Below are positions 52,301-60,618 of a DNA stretch of 64,000 bases, in pieces. Source of the DNA: Oscillospiraceae bacterium (GTDB lineage Bacteria > Bacillota > Clostridia > Oscillospirales > Acutalibacteraceae); the NCBI GenBank assembly GCA_015065685.1, contig SVPU01000001.1:87340-151339 (forward strand), read 5' to 3'. A model generated the notes under the pieces. That model saw only the letters and a list, made by a program, of their open reading frames with translations, made no database searches and was not told where the DNA came from. Each line of letters begins with the position of its first letter. The first letter of the stretch is position 1. Made by a program: the position numbers and the translations under genes.

Positions 52301-53193
52301 CTGAGTTTGGCACCGCTTTTGTTAGAGGAATGCTTGTTGACTGTAAGCCTAAGAATTTCTCAGACCTTTTGCAGATTTCGGGTCTTTCTCACGGAACCGA
52401 TGTGTATCTTGGAAACGCAAAGGACCTTATCGAAAACGGAACTTGCACCATTTCAGAGGTTATCGGTACGCGTGATAATATAATGGTTTATCTCATCCAT
52501 CAGGGTATGGATGAAGGAAGAGCCTTTAAGATAACCGAAACCGTGCGTAAGGGCTTGATTGCCAAGGGCGCTGTTTCTAAAGAAGAGTGGGGCGCAATGG
52601 AAGAGGATATGCGCGCCGTAAATGTTCCCGAATGGTATATTAAGAGCTGTTATAAAATTAAATATATGTTCCCCAAAGCACACGCGGCGGCCTATGTTAT
52701 TTCGGCGCTCAGAGTTGCTTGGTATAAGGTTTATAAGCCCCTTGAGTTTTACTGTGCTTATTTCACTGCTCGCCCTGAGGATGTTGATGTTCCGACAATT
52801 CTTAAAGGCAGAGAAGCGGTGAAGGCCTATTTACGAGACATTAAGGCAAAGGGCAAGGAAGCCACTAAAAAGGAACTTGATGTTTATAACAATATGCTGA
52901 TTTTCAACGAAATGATGGCAAGAGGAATTGAGATATTGCCAATTGATATAACAAAATCCCACGCAATGAAATATGTTCCCGAGGATGGCAAAATGCGGCT
53001 TCCCTTCGGTGCACTTTCGGGTGTTGGTGAAAAAGCGGCCTATTCTATATATGAAGCGGCTCAAAAGGGCAACTTTGTTTCCCGTGAGGATTTTCAGTTA
53101 GAAGCGGGAGTTTCTAAAACCATTATTCAGAATCTCGCTGATCTTGGTGCGATGAACGATTTGCCCGATACGAATCAAATGTCGCTTTTTTAA
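49372..53193 (+). CDS. polC: PolC-type DNA polymerase III alpha subunit lacking the inserted DEDD exonuclease domain
   Basis: 1273 aa; OB fold, PHP RVELHCHTNMS, GYLVGSRGSVGSSFVATMAGI, zinc CPEC..CPHC, GDKVPDIDLNFS; goes from YGVEAYFVDD to YHQIILVKNLVGLKNLYKLVS without exonuclease motifs. Confidence 0.93.
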   Translation: MGKALFSDIFGMYLGDELNNKVKDCLVEKCNLDVEDRSLSAVLKSESYISKAEQSEITEKMKTLLKLRECAFSYIFTPAALCVEACFDIISEIKVKSAAINGYFSDADLNLEPDKLTITLKHGGYKTICSLSFKKHFEALVKSKFQRDIALEFDGQLEDVEIELPKEEPKAEPKPQPKKESGMPEKQIKFEKRQEKPQNGMVYLDDPKLFYGRRIDNNTKPMIEVSGDDTEISCWGEVFETEVRTINTKRGETNILTFSFSDHTNSLTATMFVDPKRMGEVAPIKKGEFILVNGSYEFDNYKKDFLVKPRAIALLQKYTEMDEYEGQKRVELHCHTNMSAKDAVSAAGDIINQAFKWGHKAIAITDHGVVQAYPAAAAAVKKIRKGGGDFKVIYGVEAYFVDDITNDISKLNTKQIAKMRYHQIILVKNLVGLKNLYKLVSEAHLHDYHGRPITLRSKLEELREGLLVGSACELGELYTAIIDGKSDEELLKIAEFYDYLEIQPVGNNAFMVRESTYPDKKDKKTGAVIPNRFKKVTSVEVIKDFNRKVVELADKLGKPVVATGDVHFLKKSDEIIRKILMAGQGFEDFDHQAPLYLKSTEEMLEDFSYFGDRAKEFVIDNPNKIAEMVSGDVIPVPEGNYPPVIEGSDDLLREICWKNAHKKYGEKVPEIVEKRLEKELNSIINNGFSIMYISAQKLVAYSEENGYLVGSRGSVGSSFVATMAGISEVNPLAPHYVCPECCYSEFFTDGSVGSGFDLPEKKCPHCDKMMERDGHDIPFETFLGFKGDKVPDIDLNFSDEFQTQVQKYTETLFGSENVFKAGTISTVAEKTAFGFSKAYAEKKGITLSSAELNRLAKLVEGAQIKQTTGQHPAGMIVVPRDKTIYDFCPIQHPADDVNSDVVTTHFDFHSIHDTILKLDELGHVIPTTYKYLEEYSGIPVSEVSMSDPKVYSLFTSTEALGVSADEIESQTGTYCIPEFGTAFVRGMLVDCKPKNFSDLLQISGLSHGTDVYLGNAKDLIENGTCTISEVIGTRDNIMVYLIHQGMDEGRAFKITETVRKGLIAKGAVSKEEWGAMEEDMRAVNVPEWYIKSCYKIKYMFPKAHAAAYVISALRVAWYKVYKPLEFYCAYFTARPEDVDVPTILKGREAVKAYLRDIKAKGKEATKKELDVYNNMLIFNEMMARGIEILPIDITKSHAMKYVPEDGKMRLPFGALSGVGEKAAYSIYEAAQKGNFVSREDFQLEAGVSKTIIQNLADLGAMNDLPDTNQMSLF

Positions 53194-53203
53194 ATTAAAA
53201 TGC

Positions 53204-53236
53204 GAGCGTTTGCGGTTTAAAATTCCGCAAGCGCTC
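53204..53236 (+). terminator. polC terminator GAGCGTTTGCGG/CCGCAAGCGCTC
   Basis: Inverted repeat (one G-T) after polC stop. Confidence 0.75.
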
Positions 53237-53327
53237 TGATTTTTGTGTAAAATATGTAATTATTAATGTATAGTTGTGGCATTTGTAATACAAAATAATA
53301 AAAAATTAAAAAAAGTTACAAAAAAGG

Positions 53328-53356
53328 TTGCAATTTTGTAACCTTTTTGTTATAAT
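53328..53356 (+). promoter_or_regulatory. Promoter TTGCAA-N17-TATAAT with overlapping WalR-box-like TGTAAC-N5-TGTTAT
   Basis: ttgcaattttgtaacctttttgttataat; direct repeat TGTWAH-N5-TGTWAH at 53337-53353. Confidence 0.6.
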
Positions 53357-53399
53357 GAGAACATCAAATGTTACAAAATGTAACTTTTCAAAAAGGAGT

Positions 53400-54665
53400 G
53401 TGGCTGTTATTTTTGCGAATTTGGATTTAGAAACGCTTATTTCTAAAATTAAAAATAATGCGCTTTTAGTAAAAACCTTCAAATTCATAAAGACTAACAG
53501 ATTGTTTGTCGGTCTCACTTCTGCAGGCTTTGCGCTCGTTTTAGCGGCTGTGATAACTGTTGTTGCAACAGGGCTTACATTGGGCTTTACTATTGATTAT
53601 TCGGGCGAGAGAATTGCCACTGTGCAGAAGGTTTCCGATTTTGATAAAGCAAGAGATTTAGTTATTAAGAGTGTTAGCGGTAATGAGGCGGACAAGTCTA
53701 TCACTACCCCTAAATTTGCGCTCACATTGACAGTATCAAATAAAATTGATACCGTTGCAAAGGTCGCTGATGCAATCATTGCAAACACAAGCGATATCGT
53801 TAAGGGCTCTGCACTTATAATAAACGGCGAAAAGGTGCTCTGCACAGAGGCCGAGGGTCTTAGCCAGATGCTCGAAGCAAAGCGCACCGCTTTTTATATT
53901 GAGGGTGCAGAGAATAGCGCTTCCTTTGTTGAGAGCGTTGAGATAGAAAACGGTTATTATTTGAGAAAAGATATTGAGGATGTAAGCAATGCTCAAGCCT
54001 TTGTCGATGCCTTGCAGGTTAAAACAGTTTCAACTGTTGTAACTAATATTTCTGTTCCTCACAAGACAAAGAAAATAAGCACCTCTAAACAACCCGTGGG
54101 TTATTACGAGGTTACCGTTGAAGGTCAAAGCGGTGTTAACCGCAAAACCGAATCGGTTGAGAGCGTAAACGGTGTCGAAACCTCGCGCGTTGAATTATCA
54201 TACGAGGTTGTAACCAATGTTATAGATGAGGTTGTAACTGTTGGTGTGGCATCAAACAAGCTCACAGCAGCGCAAAATGCGGCAGTTTCTTCGGCAGGCT
54301 TTATTTGTCCTTTACAAAAGGGAAGCTTTAAAATTTCTGCATATTATGGTGATGGCAGAAACCATAAGGGTATGGACTTAGCGGCAAACAGAGGCGTTTC
54401 AATTTTTGCAGTTGCAAAGGGAACTGTTGTTTCTTCCGGATGGGACGGAAATTACGGTTATAGCATCGTAATTGACCACGGCAACGGCATTAAAACAAGA
54501 TATGCGCATGCAAGTGCTCTTTATGTTGCAAAGGGAGCAACCGTTTCTCAGGGTGAAGTGATAGCCGCAGTCGGAAGTACAGGCTATTCAACGGGTAATC
54601 ACCTTCATATAGAGGTGATAGTTAACGGTAATCGCGTTAACCCCGCACCTTATATCGGTCTTTAA
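53400..54665 (+). CDS. M23-family peptidoglycan metallopeptidase with G5 domain
   Basis: G5 region VELSYEVVTNVIDEVVTVG; M23 NHKGMDLAANRGVSIFAVAKGTVV..GNHLHIEVIVNG; start codon uncertain. Confidence 0.9.
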   Translation: MAVIFANLDLETLISKIKNNALLVKTFKFIKTNRLFVGLTSAGFALVLAAVITVVATGLTLGFTIDYSGERIATVQKVSDFDKARDLVIKSVSGNEADKSITTPKFALTLTVSNKIDTVAKVADAIIANTSDIVKGSALIINGEKVLCTEAEGLSQMLEAKRTAFYIEGAENSASFVESVEIENGYYLRKDIEDVSNAQAFVDALQVKTVSTVVTNISVPHKTKKISTSKQPVGYYEVTVEGQSGVNRKTESVESVNGVETSRVELSYEVVTNVIDEVVTVGVASNKLTAAQNAAVSSAGFICPLQKGSFKISAYYGDGRNHKGMDLAANRGVSIFAVAKGTVVSSGWDGNYGYSIVIDHGNGIKTRYAHASALYVAKGATVSQGEVIAAVGSTGYSTGNHLHIEVIVNGNRVNPAPYIGL

Positions 54666-54718
54666 TTTGAAACTTTAAATTCCTTGGAATTTTCCAAGGA
54701 ATTTGCTTTTTTAAAAGG

Positions 54719-55252
54719 GTGATAAGAATTAAAACACAAATTTTTAAAATAATCAGGGCTTCAATGTTCTGCGCGATTTTGTGTATTATTTCGCAGATTT
54801 CTATAATGAGTCCCATGGGTGTTCCTTTCACTTTGCAAATTGCCGCGGTGGCACTTTGTGGATACATACTGGGTGCGAAATGGGGTACGGCAACTGTTTT
54901 AACCTATATAGCCTTGGGACTTTTAGGTCTTCCTGTTTTCTCGGGCTTTAGAGGTGGCTTTAATGTGCTATTCACCGAAACGGGCGGATTTCTAATCGGT
55001 TTTATTTTTCTTGCGCTTTTGTGCGGCTCGGCTTCTTTTAAAAAGAGCGCAGGGATTAAAATTGCATTTGGAATCATTGGTGTTTTGATTTGTCATTTGT
55101 GTGCCGTTTTGCAATTGGTTTTTGTTTTGAAAATTAATTTATATGTGGCAATTCTTTCTTATTCAACACCTTTTTTAATTAAGGATATAGCGCTCACTTT
55201 TCTTGCGGTGCTTATAAGCGAAATTTTCTTGAAACGGATAAAGAAAATATAA
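54719..55252 (+). CDS. bioY: BioY-family biotin transporter
   Basis: GVPFTLQIAAVALCGYILGAKWGTATVLTYIALGLLGLPVFSGFRGGF..TGGFLIGF. Confidence 0.92.
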   Translation: MIRIKTQIFKIIRASMFCAILCIISQISIMSPMGVPFTLQIAAVALCGYILGAKWGTATVLTYIALGLLGLPVFSGFRGGFNVLFTETGGFLIGFIFLALLCGSASFKKSAGIKIAFGIIGVLICHLCAVLQLVFVLKINLYVAILSYSTPFLIKDIALTFLAVLISEIFLKRIKKI

Positions 55253-55270
55253 AAATAATAATATTAAAAC

Positions 55271-55311
55271 AAAAAGAAACTGCGACCTTCGGTTAATCGC
55301 AGTTTCTTTTT
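55271..55311 (+). terminator. Terminator AAAAAGAAACTGCGA/TCGCAGTTTCTTTTT
   Basis: Perfect inverted repeat after bioY. Confidence 0.8.
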
Positions 55312-55444
55312 ATAATATTGTTAGAGGGGAAGATCAGACAATAGAATCATCCCTTACTTGTGTTATGTGTTATACTAATTATTACTATAATGTAACTTGA
55401 AATAGGCAGATGTCTTTCATATAATGAAACTAGGAGGCGATTTT

Positions 55445-56110
55445 ATGAAAAAATGGTTATGTTTATTTTTATCCGTATTATGCTTAATGATTACCGCTTG
55501 TTCTTGTAAAACAGAAAAGCAAACCGACTATAAAAATTCAGTGATCGACTCTGATATCATTGATACTTCCTCTAAAACTAAGCCAAAGAATCCCCTTTCT
55601 AAAGACGAAGTGAAAAAAATATTTGAACCTTTACTGTCAAACGCAATCAAAATACAAGAGACAATATTAAATGACAATAGTGAATATACAATATTGGATA
55701 ATACCCCTGTTATAATTAATGGAAATCGATACTATCTCATAGAGCACAGTCAATTCAAGTCGGTCGAGGATGTTTGGGAATTTGCTTACACTGCATATAC
55801 AAAAGAGGCGGCAAAACGTATTTTTTATGATCGTTTAGATCCAAAAGGAATGAACCCGCGGTTTATTGAAAAAGACGGAAAATTATATTATGACAATGGC
55901 GCTCACGGATATGTTGTAAAATATCCCATTGACACTCTTGAAATTATCGAGCAATATGAAGATACTGTTATTGTAAGTATTGATTATTGTTGTTACGATT
56001 ATGAGCCGGAAAAAAGCGTTTATATAATGTGTAAAACCGAAACGGGTTGGAAGCTATGTAATTCAGAAGATGAAGCTCTTTATAAATTGCCAAAACAGTT
56101 TTTAGAATGA
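55445..56110 (+). CDS. Lipoprotein, IseA-like (DL-endopeptidase inhibitor family)
   Basis: Lipobox LMITACSC; FKSVEDVWEFAYTAYTKEAAKRIFYDRLDPKGMNPRFIEKDGKLYYDNGAHG. Confidence 0.6.
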   Translation: MKKWLCLFLSVLCLMITACSCKTEKQTDYKNSVIDSDIIDTSSKTKPKNPLSKDEVKKIFEPLLSNAIKIQETILNDNSEYTILDNTPVIINGNRYYLIEHSQFKSVEDVWEFAYTAYTKEAAKRIFYDRLDPKGMNPRFIEKDGKLYYDNGAHGYVVKYPIDTLEIIEQYEDTVIVSIDYCCYDYEPEKSVYIMCKTETGWKLCNSEDEALYKLPKQFLE

Positions 56111-56127
56111 TAAATTTAGCTATGTAT

Positions 56128-56159
56128 AAAAAAGCCGATAGAAAAACTATCGGCTTTTT
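56128..56159 (+). terminator. Terminator AAAAAGCCGATAG/CTATCGGCTTTTT
   Basis: Perfect inverted repeat after the lipoprotein gene. Confidence 0.8.
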
Positions 56160-56196
56160 ATTATTTAGGTGTAGGAAAAACCTTTTGAAAACGCAC

Positions 56197-56359
56197 TTAT
56201 TCAAGCACAAACTTTTGAGTAATGTATGACATATTTGCGGCGAGACCTCTCCTTTGAATGGCTTCAGTTAGGCTTCTCATCTGTCCTCCATCCGGATCCG
56301 CAACCAAGTATCTATCCGTACCCGATTTTGAAGTGTCAATTCCATAAACTAAAACACGT
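56197..56359 (-). pseudogene. Short orphan coding fragment (possible gene remnant)
   Basis: Minus-strand frame RVLVYGIDTSKSGTDRYLVADPDGGQMRSLTEAIQRRGLAANMSYITQKFVLE*; preceded by in-frame stop, no obvious start/RBS. Confidence 0.3.
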
Positions 56360-56366
56360 CAACACA

Positions 56367-56408
56367 CAGAACCGTACCCTGTGTTTCCAGAACCGTCCCC
56401 TGTGTTTC
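56367..56408. repeat. Two tandem 21-bp repeats CAGAACCGTMCCCTGTGTTTC
   Basis: cagaaccgtaccctgtgtttc / cagaaccgtcccctgtgtttc. Confidence 0.8.
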
Positions 56409-56671
56409 CGGAGTTCTTGATGCAATTTATTGACGAAAATAACCGATTATTTATATTTTAGTATAGAAAAACCGCCTGCAAAAATGCAGACGGAAAACTG
56501 TATGTTTATTTAAATTAGAAAGAAGGAAAGTAGCACCGCCAATCCATCGGAAATGATTTTGGTGTATTTTACGGTGTATTCAGACTAATTTTTATTTATA
56601 TATGCATTTTTCAAATTACACATTTTTAAAAATCTTTAATTATCTCTGATTCTATGTCTTCTAATTGAAAA

Positions 56672-57076
56672 TTAAATAATATCTACTATTTTTTTCGCAA
56701 TATAAACATCTGTTCCGGCATTTAACAAAACGATAGCATTTCTGTTTTCTTTATTGGTTTCACAAAGCTTTTTCATAAAATTCAAAGATGGAACATCAAT
56801 AGTATTGTTTTCCCACATGCAAATTATTTTTTTAATTGAATTATCTTTATATTTTTTAATTAAACTTTCAATATATGAGCATGCTTGGCTCTTTAGAGCG
56901 TCTACGCTATTAGCAGTAATCGGACATACCGCTTGTTCACCATTAGCTGTAGTTAACACTAAACATTGATGATATTCATACTTTTTTTGGCTGTATGATT
57001 CAAAATACACTTTTGCCAACGAGAGCATTGCTCCCCATTCTGATTCGACAGTTGTTTTGCTATAAATTTCACTCAT
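56672..57076 (-). CDS. Hypothetical protein (134 aa) in three-gene cluster
   Basis: RBS aaggag upstream of ATG; no signal peptide, no recognised domain. Confidence 0.6.
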   Translation of the reverse strand: MSEIYSKTTVESEWGAMLSLAKVYFESYSQKKYEYHQCLVLTTANGEQAVCPITANSVDALKSQACSYIESLIKKYKDNSIKKIICMWENNTIDVPSLNFMKKLCETNKENRNAIVLLNAGTDVYIAKKIVDII

Positions 57077-57096
57077 AATTATTCTCCTTTCATATT

Positions 57097-57633
57097 TTAT
57101 GCTACGCGGAAGTACATTCTACTACCATCTGAGAAAGTATAATAATAATTATAATACCCTCCACAATAGGTGTATGTATAGTCTGTTCCGTAATAATTCA
57201 TTGCTGCATCCAAAGAACTCCAGGTGGCTCCATACTGGTCTCCACAGCTTCGCATATTAGAATATTGGTAGAAAACTAAACTAGATACAGCATCTTCCAA
57301 AGTTTCTTCATCTAGCAAAATTACCGACGTAGTCTGTGCCACCGACTGTTCTTCATCATTAGCAGATAGAACAACAATTCTGTCCTCGCTAATACCGATT
57401 GCGGCTGTGCCGTTATCGGCTGCCTCTTGAGCCTCCTGCATTGTGCAAGATTTCCAACCCATATAGTTATCGGTTTTGATGGTTTCATAAACAGTCTTCA
57501 TATCACCCTGCGGTAATGCAACACCCATATTATCAAATATGGCTCTTGCGGTTGCAAGGGAATCATCGGTCTGTGCTGACTGTTCGTGCTTTAATGTATT
57601 TTCTATTACATTATTATACTGTTTTTTGTTCAT
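57097..57633 (-). CDS. Hypothetical protein (178 aa) with Tyr-rich C-terminus
   Basis: MNKKQYNNVIENTLKHEQ..; RBS aaaggaggt; C-terminus YYGTDYTYTYCGGYYNYYYTFSDGSRMYFRVA. Confidence 0.65.
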   Translation of the reverse strand: MNKKQYNNVIENTLKHEQSAQTDDSLATARAIFDNMGVALPQGDMKTVYETIKTDNYMGWKSCTMQEAQEAADNGTAAIGISEDRIVVLSANDEEQSVAQTTSVILLDEETLEDAVSSLVFYQYSNMRSCGDQYGATWSSLDAAMNYYGTDYTYTYCGGYYNYYYTFSDGSRMYFRVA

Positions 57634-57649
57634 TTTTATTATACCTCCT

Positions 57650-58324
57650 TTACCACATATTTTCAAGGACTTTCTCGTCCTTGGCGTATACATCTTCTAC
57701 CTGAATGAAATCAAAGGTAGTGGTGCCGCAAGACCAAAGATGCATATCCTCCGGCTCTAATGCAGACGGGCAATAAGGTGTCCATTCTGTAGGCATCGTG
57801 TCAAGCTTAGGCTCGGTGGCCATAAAGATAGCATCAAAACAGTTTACATCTTTAGTTGCTTGTACATAGTGACTGCACTGACGGTCAAAGTTAAAGTTTT
57901 TAGATGAATCGGTATTACCGATAAATGCAGGAATATATCCGTTTGCTGAAATAACCTGTGCAAACGAAATCATCCAGTTATGGTTTACACTCCATTCGGG
58001 TTTAATTTCTGCAAACAAAGCGATACCCTCATTTTGCGGAACACCTAATTCTTTTGCAGATTCTACTGCCTTAATAGCATCTTCTGTACCGTTTATACCC
58101 GACACCTTTGCTTCGGTAAGGTCACGAATAACCAAACCGATTTTGCAGTTCTTACCCTTTAAGAACTCAATTTCCTCGGCAGTGATTTCATCTTCACCAC
58201 AAAGTGTTCTCATACAAAAGGCAGGAAAGCACTTTTGTCTTTTTACCCAGTCATACATTGTATAACCGTTCTTCAGCTTTTTATTAATTGGTGTAGCTGA
58301 ATTAACACCGAAAATAGTTTTCAT
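57650..58324 (-). CDS. Rv2525c-like glycoside-hydrolase-like (DUF1906) TIM-barrel protein
   Basis: MKTIFGVNSATPINKKL..EITAEEIEFLKGKNCKIGLVIRD..GTEDAIKAVESAKELGVPQNEGIALFAEI..SFAQVISANGYIPAFIGNTD. Confidence 0.6.
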   Translation of the reverse strand: MKTIFGVNSATPINKKLKNGYTMYDWVKRQKCFPAFCMRTLCGEDEITAEEIEFLKGKNCKIGLVIRDLTEAKVSGINGTEDAIKAVESAKELGVPQNEGIALFAEIKPEWSVNHNWMISFAQVISANGYIPAFIGNTDSSKNFNFDRQCSHYVQATKDVNCFDAIFMATEPKLDTMPTEWTPYCPSALEPEDMHLWSCGTTTFDFIQVEDVYAKDEKVLENMW

Positions 58325-58429
58325 TTTATATTTCATCCTTTCCATATTTTATTTTTTTGATTAAAATGTAACTATTTTTTTGAAATCGGCGTCCCGATTT
58401 CTTGCAATTGCAACCTAATTATAAAAACA

Positions 58430-58454
58430 AACCCTGACAACTAGTGTCAGGGTT
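58430..58454. repeat. Hairpin AACCCTGACA-actag-TGTCAGGGTT in divergent intergenic region
   Basis: Perfect inverted repeat. Confidence 0.75.
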
Positions 58455-58652
58455 AAAAATATTTTTGAAAATTTTTTTAGATTTAATAAATGCAATTAAA
58501 AAAGGCCTTGAAACAGAAAAAACTCTGTTTTAAGGTCTTTTTTACACTTTTGTCCTTATTGTACCTCAACTCAACCATAATTGACCTCGGTTTTCAATAA
58601 ATTTGCTTTTGTGAAGTTCTATAAGGGACAACCTTTTCATATATTTATATAG

Positions 58653-59585
58653 GTGATGAAAATGACCTTTATAAATAATTTTGACAGTGCACTTTACGGT
58701 GTATCGGATAAGCTGAAAAGTATTTTAATTAGATTGCCTTTCAATATAAAAAGCGCCGTTCAGGAAATCAGAATCAGAAAAAATTTGCCACTCGCACTAA
58801 CCGTTAACAACGAGGTTTTATTTGTTGATTCTATCGGAAATGTGCAAAGGGAAATAAAGAGCAACCTGGTTATAGCAGATGAGGCTGATGTGAACGAGAG
58901 CTTTAGCAGAATATGTGGAAATTCTGTTTATGCACACGAAGAGGAGCTTAAAAACGGATTTGTGATTATGAAGAACGGCTGTCGAGCGGGAATTTCGGGT
59001 GAGATGAATGAAATGGGAATTTTTAAAAGGGTTAATTCAATAAATATCAGAATTGCAAAACAGGTAATTGGTTGCGCAGATAAAATAATTAAAAAATATG
59101 AGCTTGGCGGTCTTTTAATCGCAGGGCCGCCGGCGAGCGGCAAAACAACCCTTTTAAGAGACACTGTGCGGCAGCTGTCAAACGGGGTTGTGGGAACGCA
59201 CAAAAGAATTGCGGTGGTGGATAGCCGAGGTGAAATTTCGGGCGGACTCACAAACGATTTAGGTGTTAACACCGATGTGCTGGTTACCGAGAGCAAGGCT
59301 TTAGGGGTGGAGATTGCTTTGCGCACGCTTTTTCCTGAGATTATCGCCTTTGATGAAATATCCACAACCGAGGAACTGAAACGGGTTTCGCAAAGCTTTT
59401 ATGCGGGCGTGTCGGTTATTACAACCGCACATATTACAGATTCCAAAGATTTAATGAAAAGGCAGGTTACAAGTGAGCTTATAAAAAGCGGGGCCATTTC
59501 GCAAATAGCCGTTTTGCCTAAAAAGGTTGGAGAAGAAATCTCATTGCTTTCTTTAAAGGAGTATAACAGTGCAGCTAATTTTTAA
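58653..59585 (+). CDS. spoIIIAA: Stage III sporulation protein AA
   Basis: VQEIRIRKNLPL, LLIAGPPASGKTTLLRDTVRQLS, DEISTTEE; first gene of operon. Confidence 0.95.
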   Translation: MMKMTFINNFDSALYGVSDKLKSILIRLPFNIKSAVQEIRIRKNLPLALTVNNEVLFVDSIGNVQREIKSNLVIADEADVNESFSRICGNSVYAHEEELKNGFVIMKNGCRAGISGEMNEMGIFKRVNSINIRIAKQVIGCADKIIKKYELGGLLIAGPPASGKTTLLRDTVRQLSNGVVGTHKRIAVVDSRGEISGGLTNDLGVNTDVLVTESKALGVEIALRTLFPEIIAFDEISTTEELKRVSQSFYAGVSVITTAHITDSKDLMKRQVTSELIKSGAISQIAVLPKKVGEEISLLSLKEYNSAANF

Positions 59586-60024
59586 GGTTTTGGGACTTGT
59601 AACCGTTTTTTGCGTGTTCTCGTTGGCGGGTTTTTTAAAGGCCAATGCTTTGTCGCTGAGAGCGAAGAAATTAAGGGGATTTACCCGTAGCATCAACCAG
59701 CTCTCACAGTTCATAAAAAATGATGGCAGCGAAATTTCGCATTTAATCAATATGTGTTTTACAAAAAATCAGGTAAGCTTGGAAAACGGCGGCATAAGCT
59801 TTAATGATTCTTTTTTAGAAAAAGAAGATATAGCGCTGCTTAATGAGTTTTTGGTTGGACTCGGCAAAAACGACCGTCAAAGTGAGTATGAACGAACAAG
59901 ACTTTTTGCGAAAACGCTCGAAAAACAGAGTGAAGAGGCGGGCGAAAAATGTGCAACGCTTTCAAAGCTTTATTCTTCACTCGGAGTTCTAAGCGGTGTG
60001 TTTTTCTTAATATTCTTTTTGTAG
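59569..60024 (+). CDS. spoIIIAB: Stage III sporulation protein AB
   Basis: Position between AA and AC; AKKLRGFTRSINQLSQFI, LGKNDRQSE, KLYSSLGVLSGVFFLIFFL. Confidence 0.93.
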   Translation: MQLIFKVLGLVTVFCVFSLAGFLKANALSLRAKKLRGFTRSINQLSQFIKNDGSEISHLINMCFTKNQVSLENGGISFNDSFLEKEDIALLNEFLVGLGKNDRQSEYERTRLFAKTLEKQSEEAGEKCATLSKLYSSLGVLSGVFFLIFFL

Positions 60025-60034
60025 GTGAAATTTA

Positions 60035-60229
60035 ATGGATGTTGATTTTATTTTTAAAATTGCTGCCATAGGAATAATTGTAACGGTGCTTAATCAAGTG
60101 CTTATCCGCTCGGGAAGAGAAGAACAAGCAATGCTTACAACTCTTGCGGGTCTTGTTGTGGTTTTGCTTATGGTGGTTAACGCTGTGGCCGAGCTTTTCA
60201 CAACTGTTAAATCAATTTTTGGCTTATGA
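60035..60229 (+). CDS. spoIIIAC: Stage III sporulation protein AC
   Basis: 64 aa; DFIFKIAAIGIIVTVLNQVLIRSGREEQAMLTTLAGL. Confidence 0.95.
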   Translation: MDVDFIFKIAAIGIIVTVLNQVLIRSGREEQAMLTTLAGLVVVLLMVVNAVAELFTTVKSIFGL

Positions 60230-60618
60230 CAACGGAAATTTTCAAAATACTTATAATCTGCTTTTTATCGGCGGCATTTTGTGTTGTTTTAAGGGGCAAA
60301 AACGAAGAATATGCAATTTTGGTTTCGGTGGCAACGGGTGTATTCGTAACGGTTTTTTTATTTCAAAAAATCGTGGCTCCCATTTCGGCAATTGAAGCGG
60401 TGATTGAAAAATATGCCGTTGAGACAGAATACTTCAAAACCGCCCTGAAAGCAGTTGGAATAGGCTATGTAACCTCGTTTATTTCGGATATATGTAAGGA
60501 TAGCGGACAGATGTCCTTGGCATCAAAGGCAGAACTTGCGGGTAAATGTGCGTTATTTTTACTATCGGTTCCTTTAATAATTAAGGTTTTGGAAACGGCA
60601 ATAGGTTTTATGAAATGA
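60226..60618 (+). CDS. spoIIIAD: Stage III sporulation protein AD
   Basis: 130 aa; FKTALKAVGIGYVTSFISDICKDSGQMSLASKAELAGKCALF. Confidence 0.95.
   Translation: MTTEIFKILIICFLSAAFCVVLRGKNEEYAILVSVATGVFVTVFLFQKIVAPISAIEAVIEKYAVETEYFKTALKAVGIGYVTSFISDICKDSGQMSLASKAELAGKCALFLLSVPLIIKVLETAIGFMK

Noticed and set aside
56226-56420. Plus-strand 64-aa ORF
   Set aside because: Covers the tandem 21-mers and is antisense to a more protein-like remnant frame.
58621-58652. Possible sigma-E promoter upstream of spoIIIAA (CATATATT)
   Set aside because: -35 match is weak in this AT-rich sequence; biologically expected but not supported well enough to list.
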